A stretch of 64,000 bases of DNA from Candidatus Hydrogenedentota bacterium (GTDB lineage Bacteria; Hydrogenedentota; Hydrogenedentia; Hydrogenedentales; JAGMZX01): positions 1 through 64,000 of the forward strand of contig JAKQEQ010000193.1 in the NCBI GenBank assembly GCA_029556545.1, given 5' to 3'. Made by a program: the position numbers and the translations under genes. The notes beneath the pieces are model-generated. The model saw only the letters and a program-made list of their open reading frames with translations, had not been told where the DNA came from and made no database searches. This document shows, piece after piece, positions 15,861 to 23,164 of this stretch (positions within the stretch are counted from its first letter, which is position 1; the number at the start of each line of letters is the position of its first letter).

Positions 15861-18830
15861 ATGAGCGCACGCAAATGGTTCGAGTCTGTCTTATTCGTGA
15901 CGGGCCTGTTGTTACTTACGTTTGGAGGAACGGCCATGGCCTCCGAGATTTCCGAGAACGTCTACACCGGCGAACTGGTGCGTTTCCCGGGGCCGTGGGC
16001 CTTCCACATTCCGCGGGCGCACATCATCCTCGTGAGCGATCAACAACTCATCGACCTTACGGACCCGGACCGGGAAGTCGACATCGGCATGACGGGCACG
16101 CCGCGGGTGACGACGCTGAGGAAACTCTGCGAGCAGGCGCGCGCGGGCGGACAACGGACGCTCATCTTCGCCTTCGACCACTTCTTCAGCCAGTACCGAA
16201 AAGGCCAGGAAGGCAAGCCGCGCGAGTTGCTGCCGGACACGGACGCCTACATCGGGCATATCGCCAAAATCAGCAAGGTAGCGCAGGAGTACGGCATCGG
16301 CCTCGAATTGAGTCTGCTCAGCCCGCTCGAAATCGGCAAGGGCTATCACGAGCGCACGGGCGAGTCCGGCGTGTGGATGCACTACCGCGAAGGCCTGCGC
16401 GACCCGCGCACGGGCGCGTTCAGCGTGCAGTTCTGGCGGCAGACCAAGTGGTGCAACAACAAGGGCCCGATCACCGTCGAAGACGCGGGGGTACGGGCGT
16501 TCGCGTTCCGCGAGCGTGTCATCGACCGCACGCCCTACCGCGTCGTGCGGCCCGAGGATATCGTCGAAATCACGGACGGCTTCACGGCGGAGGTGTGGGA
16601 GGGGACCGCGCGGCGCGCCGGGGACTATGAGGCGGTGCGCGTGTGCGTGCGGGGCGAGGGCGGCCCGCGCGGCTTTGACCGCGTGCTCGTGGTGCAGCAA
16701 TACCGCACGCCCGAGATGGACTACTTCAGCGATTCGGCGTTGCCGTTCTTGCGGGACCTGGCGGACCGGTACGCGGACGCCGGCATCCTGCTGAACGGGC
16801 TGTATTCGGACGAGATGCACATCCAGCAGGACTGGCGGTATTTCAGCCACCACGACGCCGGCCAGTTCGCGCTCCGGTACGTGAGTCCCGGCCTCGCGAA
16901 ACGCTTCGCCGATCACTACGGCGATCAATATCGCGACTTCGCGAAGTACATGGTCTATTTCGCTTATGCACAGGAGGACTTCACAAACGACCTCCGCGCG
17001 CGGGACGCCGCGATGCACGTGTTTGGCGATACGCCCGAGGCGGTGCGCGAGACCGCGTTATTCCGGGCCCGGTACTACAAGTTGCTGCAGGACGGCGTGG
17101 TGGACCTCTTCGCCGAAGCGAAGCGCTACGCGGAGTCGCGCATGGGCCACCGGCTCGAGGCGCGCGCGCATCCGACCTGGGCCGAAAGCCCGACCATTGA
17201 CGCCTGGGACACGGGCCGCCAGCAGCGCGCGCGCTTCCAGTACGAGTACACGCCGAATTTCACGTGGTCGAACACGGTGCACCAGGCGGCGTCGGCGTGC
17301 CACGATTTCTTCAAGTGGAACGACTTCCTGACGGGCAACGGAAACGATCACGCGGAAGGCGGCTGGATCGACCGGAATTACTACGCGCCCGCGTTGGCGT
17401 GCTCGACGGGCATCCTCAACGACGTGCCGTATTCCTATGCCGCGCACTGGGGCGCGCCCGGCGAAGTGAGCCGGCGGCGTTCGGCCCTCGAAGCCGCCTA
17501 CGGCGCGGCGGGCCATCCCGCGCACGGCATGGTCCAGAACCTCGAACACCGCGACGTGGACGTGCTGATGCTGTATCCGCTCGACCTCGTGGCGGTCGAG
17601 GAACGGTTCGGCAGTTGGACCACCCAATACGGCTACGCGAACATGGTCCCGCAGGCGCAGATTCTCGAACGCGGCGTCGTCAAGGACGGCGCCATCGAGA
17701 TGGCGGGCCGTCGCTTCACGACCCTCGCGGCGACTTTCGAGCCGTTCCCGCGCCGGGCGCTGCTCGACATGATGCGCGCGCTCGCCGAGAGCGGCGGGCG
17801 GGTCGTCTGGTCGGGACCGCCCCCGTTGATCACCGCCGAGGGCGCGCCCGCGCTCGAAACGTGGCAAGCCCTGTTCGGTGTCGCCTACGTGCCGACCGTC
17901 GAGGACGGCCTGATCGCGCCAGGGCAGGAGGTGCGCTTCGAGGGCGCGCTGGCCCCCGTGCCGCCCCAGACGATCCTCACGCATTTCCTCGTGGACCGCG
18001 TGTATCCGGTGACGCCGGGCGAGGACGCGGCAACCGTGGCGCAGGTCGGCGACCACGTGGCGGGCACGGACAAGACGTTCCCCGGCGGCGGGCGCAGCGT
18101 ATTCCTCGGGTTCCGCCCGCGCGACGACCAGGCGCGGAGCCTCGGCTATGAGACGCGCACGTGGTTCGAGACGCTCGACGCGCTGGGCGCGTACCCGCCG
18201 ACGGGCGCGTTTCCGGACGCCAACGACAACACGGAGTACCTGTCGCGCACGACCGACTGGCTTTGCTGCCGGTTCCCGAACGGCGCGGTCTCGATCGCGC
18301 CGCACCTGCGCGACGTGCTCGAAGGCTGGCCGGGCGGCTTCGTGCGGAACCCGGAAGAGGACGCCGAAATCATCAAGCACTTGGTCCTGCCGTCCGAGCG
18401 CATCGAACTCGCCGACTTCCAGGTCAACGGCCACCGCGTGACGTATTCAGGCGGCCGTGTCGTCACTTTCCGCGTGGACGAGCAAGGAAATCTGATCGCG
18501 TTCGCCGGGCATGACGCGAAAGAGATCGCCATCGACGGCCGTAACACCGCGTTCGCCGACGCCCCCATGCCGCTCGTCGCCTGGGCACCGGTCCAGCCCG
18601 AGCGGCGCGTCAAAGGCGGGGCGGTATTGTTGCTCATGGTGCATGGCGCGGGCGCGGTGCGTATCCCGGCCCACGGGCTGCCCGAAGAGATGCATTTCGT
18701 CGCCCAGGGGCCGACGCCGGGAAGCCGGGGCGCGGCCATATCCAGTCGCCGCGACGGCGACGCCTTCGTGCTCACCATTGAGGCGGGTGCCTCGGGCGCG
18801 TGGCTCTACGGCATGCCGGGGCCTGCATAA
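15861..18830 (+). CDS. Large secreted glycosidase-like protein
   Basis: 989 residues from ATG 15861, which has AAGGGG upstream and opens a clear signal peptide (SVLFVTGLLLLTFGGTAMA); the long upstream open frame is discounted. No exact family is recognised. The N-terminal ~560 residues look like a TIM-barrel glycosidase: an aromatic-rich region with LNGLYSDEMH, where Glu318 is a candidate acid, and NFTWSNTVHQAASACHDFF. The middle (about 610-700, LAESGGRVVWSGPP) resembles the glutamine-amidotransferase-like domain of GH42-type beta-galactosidases, and the end is beta-rich. This three-part layout suggests an exported glycan-cleaving enzyme; the assignment rests on architecture rather than confirmed motifs. 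Confidence 0.55.
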   Translation: MSARKWFESVLFVTGLLLLTFGGTAMASEISENVYTGELVRFPGPWAFHIPRAHIILVSDQQLIDLTDPDREVDIGMTGTPRVTTLRKLCEQARAGGQRTLIFAFDHFFSQYRKGQEGKPRELLPDTDAYIGHIAKISKVAQEYGIGLELSLLSPLEIGKGYHERTGESGVWMHYREGLRDPRTGAFSVQFWRQTKWCNNKGPITVEDAGVRAFAFRERVIDRTPYRVVRPEDIVEITDGFTAEVWEGTARRAGDYEAVRVCVRGEGGPRGFDRVLVVQQYRTPEMDYFSDSALPFLRDLADRYADAGILLNGLYSDEMHIQQDWRYFSHHDAGQFALRYVSPGLAKRFADHYGDQYRDFAKYMVYFAYAQEDFTNDLRARDAAMHVFGDTPEAVRETALFRARYYKLLQDGVVDLFAEAKRYAESRMGHRLEARAHPTWAESPTIDAWDTGRQQRARFQYEYTPNFTWSNTVHQAASACHDFFKWNDFLTGNGNDHAEGGWIDRNYYAPALACSTGILNDVPYSYAAHWGAPGEVSRRRSALEAAYGAAGHPAHGMVQNLEHRDVDVLMLYPLDLVAVEERFGSWTTQYGYANMVPQAQILERGVVKDGAIEMAGRRFTTLAATFEPFPRRALLDMMRALAESGGRVVWSGPPPLITAEGAPALETWQALFGVAYVPTVEDGLIAPGQEVRFEGALAPVPPQTILTHFLVDRVYPVTPGEDAATVAQVGDHVAGTDKTFPGGGRSVFLGFRPRDDQARSLGYETRTWFETLDALGAYPPTGAFPDANDNTEYLSRTTDWLCCRFPNGAVSIAPHLRDVLEGWPGGFVRNPEEDAEIIKHLVLPSERIELADFQVNGHRVTYSGGRVVTFRVDEQGNLIAFAGHDAKEIAIDGRNTAFADAPMPLVAWAPVQPERRVKGGAVLLLMVHGAGAVRIPAHGLPEEMHFVAQGPTPGSRGAAISSRRDGDAFVLTIEAGASGAWLYGMPGPA

Positions 18831-18886
18831 AGGCACAGACAACGCAGTCAAGACTTGGGACCGTCCACCGCGCGCGGAGAGGCCGA

Positions 18887-19021
18887 CGCGCATTGCGCGG
18901 GTTCGGTTTGCCGGTGGGCGTCGTGGTGGCGACCCTTGGAGACTTGGATCGCTACGTCAATTCACCAGCGTTGGTCTATCGAGACGCGCTAAGAGATGGA
19001 AGAGAGTTGTATGCCGCATGA
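18887..19021 (+). pseudogene. Remnant of MNT-type nucleotidyltransferase antitoxin (C-terminus only)
   Basis: About 45 residues of the family C-terminus remain: LPVGVVVATLGDLDRYVNSP then ALVYRDALRDGRELYAA. In MNT proteins this part follows the catalytic GSxxxG and DxD motifs, which are not present upstream in any frame. The stop overlaps the ATG of the HEPN-like remnant by 11 bp, the usual arrangement of intact MNT/HEPN modules. No start codon or ribosome site is evident. Confidence 0.6.
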
Positions 19022-19196
19022 CGGGGAACGAGCGGATGCGCCTGCGAGATGGTTGGCGAACGCCGTCGCCGACTTGGTCGAAGCCACGTTGACCAAATCG
19101 GGCTCATACCGCGGCGTCGCACTCCAGGAAGCGCATATGCGCTATTACCGCTCCTTCTTACCGGTATGCGTCGCGGCGATCATCCAGCGTCAATAG
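19011..19196 (+). pseudogene. Remnant of HEPN-domain protein
   Basis: 61 residues. The start (ADAPARWLANAVADLVEATL then TKSG) matches the N-terminus of HEPN proteins that pair with MNT nucleotidyltransferases. After about residue 35 the similarity fades: the family FHAQQAAEK helix and the RxxxxH RNase motif are not found. The remnant runs into the 3' end of the convergent RelE gene. Together with the MNT fragment it marks a dead TA module. Confidence 0.5.
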
Positions 19197-19463
19197 AAAG
19201 ACTATGCGCTTTGTGCGGTCCACTGTGAAGAATATCCGAAAGTCGCCAATGCGATATCGCCATGTATCGGGCGCGTAACCCTTAAGCTTCTTGATATTGG
19301 GACCAAGGAACGGATTCTCGCGCAATTGCGGATAGACATACCGTCGCAGCTTACGTTGCAGGAACTCGGAGGCGGCTTTAGAAAGTCTTTCGAGGCGTCG
19401 CCGGAATTCGTCCGTCTCGAAGATTCTGAATTCAAACGAAGCGCCCCTGTCCCGTTTCGGCAT
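19158..19463 (-). CDS. RelE/ParE-family toxin
   Basis: 101 residues. The sequence has the usual RelE/StbE elements: RRRLERLSKAASEFLQRKL, LRENPFLGPNIKKLKGYAPD, then the core strand WRYRIGDFRIFFTVDRTKR and the C-terminal VFLLTLDDRRDAYR. The family cleaves mRNA at the ribosome or, in ParE members, poisons gyrase. Arg residues in the RIGDFR segment and the final DDRRD(A/V)Y tail are retained, so it may be active. Its start overlaps the upstream ribbon-helix-helix antitoxin by 32 bp, and expression should follow the operator-bearing promoter further upstream. Confidence 0.85.
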   Translation of the reverse strand: MPKRDRGASFEFRIFETDEFRRRLERLSKAASEFLQRKLRRYVYPQLRENPFLGPNIKKLKGYAPDTWRYRIGDFRIFFTVDRTKRIVFLLTLDDRRDAYR

Positions 19464-19671
19464 TCTTCATTCCCCGCGTTAGACTGCGATTCAACGCGAC
19501 GTTGGCCCGGATTTCCTCCATTTCGAAATCGTCCGCGAACTGCGCCGTTTCGACGTAGCGCAGGGCCGCCGTCTCGATGAAATTTGAGAGCGGCCGGTTT
19601 TCCCGCTCCGCCAAGACACGAAACCGCCGATAAGTCTCGTCCGGAAGTCGTAAAGTGACTATCTTCGACAT
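19432..19671 (-). CDS. Ribbon-helix-helix (CopG/RelB-type) antitoxin
   Basis: 79 residues. The N-terminal MSKIVTLRLPDETYRRFRVL has the beta strand and first helix of the ribbon-helix-helix fold, followed by ENRPLSNFIETAALRYV. The C-terminal ~35 residues would wrap around the toxin. Antitoxins of this type repress their own operon by binding short palindromes; one lies in the promoter upstream. ATG 19671 was chosen because it begins the DNA-binding strand; the open frame further upstream has no family similarity. It overlaps the toxin gene by 32 bp. Confidence 0.85.
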   Translation of the reverse strand: MSKIVTLRLPDETYRRFRVLAERENRPLSNFIETAALRYVETAQFADDFEMEEIRANVALNRSLTRGMKNAETGQGRFV

Positions 19672-19810
19672 AGCACGTAGCGCCTCCCTTGCGCGCTGCA
19701 GCTTACATCTCCGCGCTTCGCGCGTGAAGCCGCCCGCAAACGTCGAGAACCTTCGTGGGGCGCGATAAAGCGGCCCCCACGCGAGCGCCTGAAAGCTAGT
19801 ACCCGCAACT

Positions 19811-19839
19811 AGTTTACAATGCAATACATGCATTGTCAA
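19811..19839 (-). promoter_or_regulatory. TA promoter with palindromic operator in the spacer
   Basis: On the minus strand: a perfect TTGACA -35 (19839-19834), a 17-bp spacer, and TAAACT as -10 (19816-19811). The spacer and its edges form a perfect 7-bp inverted repeat, CAATGCA-5-TGCATTG (19817-19835). A repressor bound there would block RNA polymerase directly, as expected for autoregulation by the ribbon-helix-helix antitoxin ~140 bp downstream. The leader between promoter and ATG is unusually long. Confidence 0.6.
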
Positions 19840-20047
19840 TCGCTTCGCCTGCAAACGATCCTGCTATCCTGCTCGTCGATCACGCGCTGACTTTCGCCGT
19901 AGTGTGCCCGCCCCGGGAGAACCTTCGCGGCACGGGTATCGCAGCCGCACGCCACTCGCGAAGTGTCGCCCTCATTCTGCGATTCGCACGCGGCGACACT
20001 GCTCCAGCGCTGTGTCCGGGCGGCAAGGGTCCCCGAGGCTCGGCTAA

Positions 20048-20096
20048 GCGGCAGTCCAGAACCTGGACAAATCCAGTACGGTTTCTGGACTGCCGC
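20048..20096. repeat. Long inverted repeat (cruciform-capable)
   Basis: Left arm GCGGCAGTCCAGAACC (20048-20063) and right arm at 20080-20096 pair over 16 bases with one single-base bulge. It lies far from any gene end, which argues against a simple terminator and for a mobile palindromic repeat. Confidence 0.8.
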
Positions 20097-20324
20097 CAGT
20101 CATCGCTTAGAAAACTAAACAATAGTTAATGCCAATTTGCATCGTAAGTGCCCTATTCGCAGTGCCTTGCGCCTTGCGCAAAAAGAATGGGTAACTTGGC
20201 AAGAAACTTGCTGCCCCTAATTCCAACGCGTCGCGTCCCCCCAGGACGTGACGGCATAGTTGAATGGACAATGGGAAGACGAAATAATCCAGGGGAACGT
20301 CAGGTATCTTCGGTGAGCGTTGTC

Positions 20325-20359
20325 GCCATCGCGTCCGAGCGACTCTCGGGCGCGATGGC
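20325..20359. repeat. 15-bp stem hairpin upstream of signalling cluster
   Basis: GCCATCGCGTCCGAG pairs with CTCGGGCGCGATGGC across a 5-base loop; 14 Watson-Crick pairs plus one wobble. It sits 46 bp upstream of the likely promoter of the kinase gene. Confidence 0.8.
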
Positions 20360-20404
20360 GGGCGGGGCGGCGGTATCTATGCCTATTCCGGCCTTTGCAG
20401 GGGT

Positions 20405-20433
20405 TTGTTCGGAAACGTGAATAGTGCTATGAT
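20405..20433 (+). promoter_or_regulatory. Promoter for the REC-PAS-kinase gene
   Basis: TTGTTC (20405-20410), a 17-bp spacer and TATGAT (20428-20433) preceded by TGC, so an extended -10. It lies ~140 bp before the kinase start. Confidence 0.5.
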
Positions 20434-20570
20434 GTGGATAAAAGGGGGCTATGCCGGGGAGGAGACCGCCAAGGGGGCATTGCGAGAAAGGAGGGCGGGG
20501 GGTGTAGTTTCGACGGAGGTCGGTGAGGCAAGCTTGCGGAAAGCGGGTGATGGTGCGTAGGGCGCAAGAC

Positions 20571-22082
20571 ATGGATACGGAACGTGTCATCCAGGTGCTT
20601 CTCGTTGATGATGACGAATATCATGCCTTTCTTGTGGAGGAGTATCTCAAGGAATCGCATGGCGCGCGCTTTATTCTGGAATGGGCGAATACCTACGACA
20701 AGGGCCTTACGGCGATCAAGGAACGCCGCCACGACGTGGTGCTGCTCGACTATTATCTGGGCAAGGCCACGGGCATTGATCTCCTCGAAGCGTTTCCCTC
20801 GCTTACGTTCCAAGTGCCGGTGATTCTCCTGACCGGCCACGCGGATGAACGGATAGACTCGGAAGCCCTGAGACGCGGCGCTTTCGACTTCCTGGACAAG
20901 AACGACTTGAACGGGGCCGTCCTCGAACGGACGATCCGCTACGCGGTCCGGCATTTCAGCGTGCAACAGGCGTTGCGCGAGAGCAAAGAGCGATTCGAGG
21001 GGCTCTACCATTCCGTCTTCGAGGGCATTCTCGTGCATGACGGAGAACGTGTCCTGCACGCAAACCCTTCCCTACTCCGGATGTTGGGTCGCTCACAGGA
21101 GGATATCGCCGGGGCGTCGCTCTCGGCCGTTTTTAACGGCGCGCTTGCACCCATGCTGGGGGCGACGGTTCACGAGGGCGCCGCCGCGACGGAGCTCGAA
21201 TTGCGCGCGAACGGCAATGAACCGCTCCTCGTGGAAGTGCGCGCCCGGCCGCATGTCTTCAATGGCCGGGATGCGTACCTTCTGGCCGTTCGCGACGTCA
21301 CGGAGCTCAAACGGCACCAGGCTGAGCTTCAGCGCATGAACGAGGAACTCGAAGGGCGCGTCGAGCAACGAACGGAGGCGTTGCGAAGAAGCAACCGGGA
21401 CCTGGAACACTTCGCGCATGTCATTGCTCACGACATTCGCGCGCCTTTGTCCGCCGTGGGCCACCACCTTCAGGAAGCGCGTCTCGACTGTGCCCAGACA
21501 GCGGAAAGTGGGGAGGCGCAGTTGCAGTCGCACTTCCTCGACAAGGCGGTGGCGACCGTGGAGCGGCTCCAGGGATTGATCGACGCGGTGCTTGAATATT
21601 CGCGAATTTCCACCCGAGATCGGACTATGCTGCCCGTAGACCTGAACGGCGTGATGCAGGACGCGCTGCTTTGCCTGGATTCGCAACTCAAGGAGGCAGA
21701 CGCCACGGTCATCGCGCCGCGGTTGCCCGTGGTGCAAGGCGACCCGATTCTGCTCGTCAATCTTTTCCTGAATCTCTTGCAGAATGCGCTCAAGTACCGA
21801 GGCGAGGTATCGCCCCAGGTGAACGTTTCCGTCCGCGAGAGGGGCGCCTTCTGGCAACTTCAGGTGTCCGACAACGGCATTGGTTTCAGGGGCGAGGAAG
21901 CGCACGACATTTTCATTGTGCTGCATCGCGGGGAAAACTCGACTGCGTACCCCGGAACGGGATTGGGCCTGGCGACGTGCAAGAAGATTGTGGAACTGCA
22001 TGGAGGGCGAATCTGGGCGGAGTCGACGCCCGGCCAGGGCGCTACGTTCTTCTTCACGCTGCCGAAAACCGAGGTGAGGTGA
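20571..22082 (+). CDS. Cytoplasmic REC-PAS-histidine kinase
   Basis: 503 residues, no membrane segments. Order: receiver domain 1-125 with phospho-acceptor Asp60 (VVLLDYYLG) and LLTGHAD, PAS domain about 140-250, coiled coil (QAELQRMNEELEGRVEQRTE), HisKA with His287 in HVIAHDIRAPLSAV, and HATPase with NLLQNALKYR, DNGIGF and GTGLGLATCKK. A receiver at the N-terminus makes it a phosphorelay kinase that takes input from another kinase and passes phosphate on. ATG 20571 was chosen; ATG 20550 would add seven residues. A gene for a response regulator follows 30 bp downstream. Confidence 0.9.
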   Translation: MDTERVIQVLLVDDDEYHAFLVEEYLKESHGARFILEWANTYDKGLTAIKERRHDVVLLDYYLGKATGIDLLEAFPSLTFQVPVILLTGHADERIDSEALRRGAFDFLDKNDLNGAVLERTIRYAVRHFSVQQALRESKERFEGLYHSVFEGILVHDGERVLHANPSLLRMLGRSQEDIAGASLSAVFNGALAPMLGATVHEGAAATELELRANGNEPLLVEVRARPHVFNGRDAYLLAVRDVTELKRHQAELQRMNEELEGRVEQRTEALRRSNRDLEHFAHVIAHDIRAPLSAVGHHLQEARLDCAQTAESGEAQLQSHFLDKAVATVERLQGLIDAVLEYSRISTRDRTMLPVDLNGVMQDALLCLDSQLKEADATVIAPRLPVVQGDPILLVNLFLNLLQNALKYRGEVSPQVNVSVRERGAFWQLQVSDNGIGFRGEEAHDIFIVLHRGENSTAYPGTGLGLATCKKIVELHGGRIWAESTPGQGATFFFTLPKTEVR

Positions 22083-22112
22083 GGCGCGCTGTGTTCGCGC
22101 GGGAGACCAGGA

Positions 22113-23045
22113 ATGAAGCACATTCTAGCGGTGGACGACGATGTCGGATTGCTTGATCTGCTCGGCAAGGCGCTGGCCCCGCGCGGCTATGCGCTGTCCG
22201 CCGCGCATCGCGTCGGCGGCGTGCTGGAGAAGGTCCGCGAGGTCAAACCCGATTATCTGCTGCTGGACGTTATGCTGCCGGACGGCGCGGGCTATCAGGT
22301 GGCGCGCGCGGTGCGCGGCGACGCCCGCTTGAATCATATGCCCATACTCTTCATCTCGACGTTGAATGACGGCCCGGAAGTGGCGCACGCGATGAAGCAG
22401 GGCGGCGACGCCTACCTGACAAAACCCTTCACGCTCGAACAGTTGCTGGACCGGCTGCGCTCGCTGGACGCGTTGACCGACAGATTGTCCGCGCCTGACG
22501 CCAAGACGGGCTTGCTTCACGTCGAGGCGATAACACGGGAAATCGACCGGCGCATTCTCCGGCACGAATCCTACGCGTTGTGCTATTTCACCATAAGGAA
22601 TTTCCCCGCCTACCAGAGTGTGCGGCCGCCCGCCGACTGCGAACGGGTCATTGCCTGGGCCGCCTCCCTGCTGCGGGAACAAGCCCGGGACTTGGCGCTG
22701 CGCGACACGCGTCTCGCGTACGTGGGTGGCGGCCATTTTCTCGTCTTGGTGCATCCCGATGAAGACCGCAAGTACTGCAAGGCCGTTAACGCGCTATTCG
22801 ATGACGGCGTGAAGCAGTTCTATCGGTCCTTCGAGGTCGAACAAGGCTATACCGTCAACACGCCCGCGCAAGGCGTTTACGAAGGCGCGCGGCTCATGCG
22901 CTTGCACATCGTCATACTGCGTTCCGACGAGCACGATTTCAAGAGTTCGCACGAAGTGCTGAAGGCGTTCCAGAGGGCCGTTGAATCTCCCGACGAGGAG
23001 AAAACGCAAGCGGTCTTTCGTTACTATCAGAAGTACAAGTGGTAG
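22113..23045 (+). CDS. Response regulator with degenerate GGDEF-like output
   Basis: 310 residues. A receiver domain (1-118) has the acidic pocket VDDD, Asp52 (LLLDVMLPDG) and Lys104 (YLTKPF). The C-terminal half begins DAKTGLLHVEAITREIDRR and continues YALCYFTIRNFPAYQ, the layout of a GGDEF diguanylate cyclase. The active loop, however, reads YVGGGHFLVL (GGGHF at 205-209), so Asp and Glu of GGDEF are lost. It therefore probably binds c-di-GMP or GTP, or acts through protein contacts, rather than making c-di-GMP. It lies 30 bp after the kinase and 119 bp before a second kinase. Confidence 0.85.
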   Translation: MKHILAVDDDVGLLDLLGKALAPRGYALSAAHRVGGVLEKVREVKPDYLLLDVMLPDGAGYQVARAVRGDARLNHMPILFISTLNDGPEVAHAMKQGGDAYLTKPFTLEQLLDRLRSLDALTDRLSAPDAKTGLLHVEAITREIDRRILRHESYALCYFTIRNFPAYQSVRPPADCERVIAWAASLLREQARDLALRDTRLAYVGGGHFLVLVHPDEDRKYCKAVNALFDDGVKQFYRSFEVEQGYTVNTPAQGVYEGARLMRLHIVILRSDEHDFKSSHEVLKAFQRAVESPDEEKTQAVFRYYQKYKW

Positions 23046-23164
23046 GCGCGCGGGCCGGCGAACGACGCGGGGCGGACTTCGGCGGGGGCGGGGGGGGACG
23101 ATCATTGGCTCTGTCAATTCGACACTGAAGTGCGCGCTGAAGCGCGAAGGACGGCCCAAGGCCC

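Larger units (their letters stand above)
19840..20404. other. Gene-poor stretch with two strong hairpins
   Basis: No supported gene. An inverted repeat at 20048-20063 / 20080-20096 has 16-17-bp arms (GCGGCAGTCCAGAACC and its complement with one bulge) around a 16-base loop. A second, tighter hairpin at 20325-20339 / 20345-20359 has 15-bp arms (GCCATCGCG...CCGAG), one G-T wobble and a 5-base loop. Neither is followed by a T-run, and the base composition is less GC-rich than the flanks around 20100-20280. Confidence 0.6.

Noticed and set aside
17058-18434. A 458-codon open frame on minus across the secreted glycosidase-like gene
   Set aside because: The plus-strand gene has a signal peptide and ribosome site; the minus frame is a low-similarity shadow.
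20048-20096. Rho-independent terminator
   Set aside because: Strong stem but no T-run on either strand and no gene ending nearby.
22113-23045. Active diguanylate cyclase
   Set aside because: The catalytic loop is GGGHF, without the Asp/Glu needed for metal and GTP catalysis.
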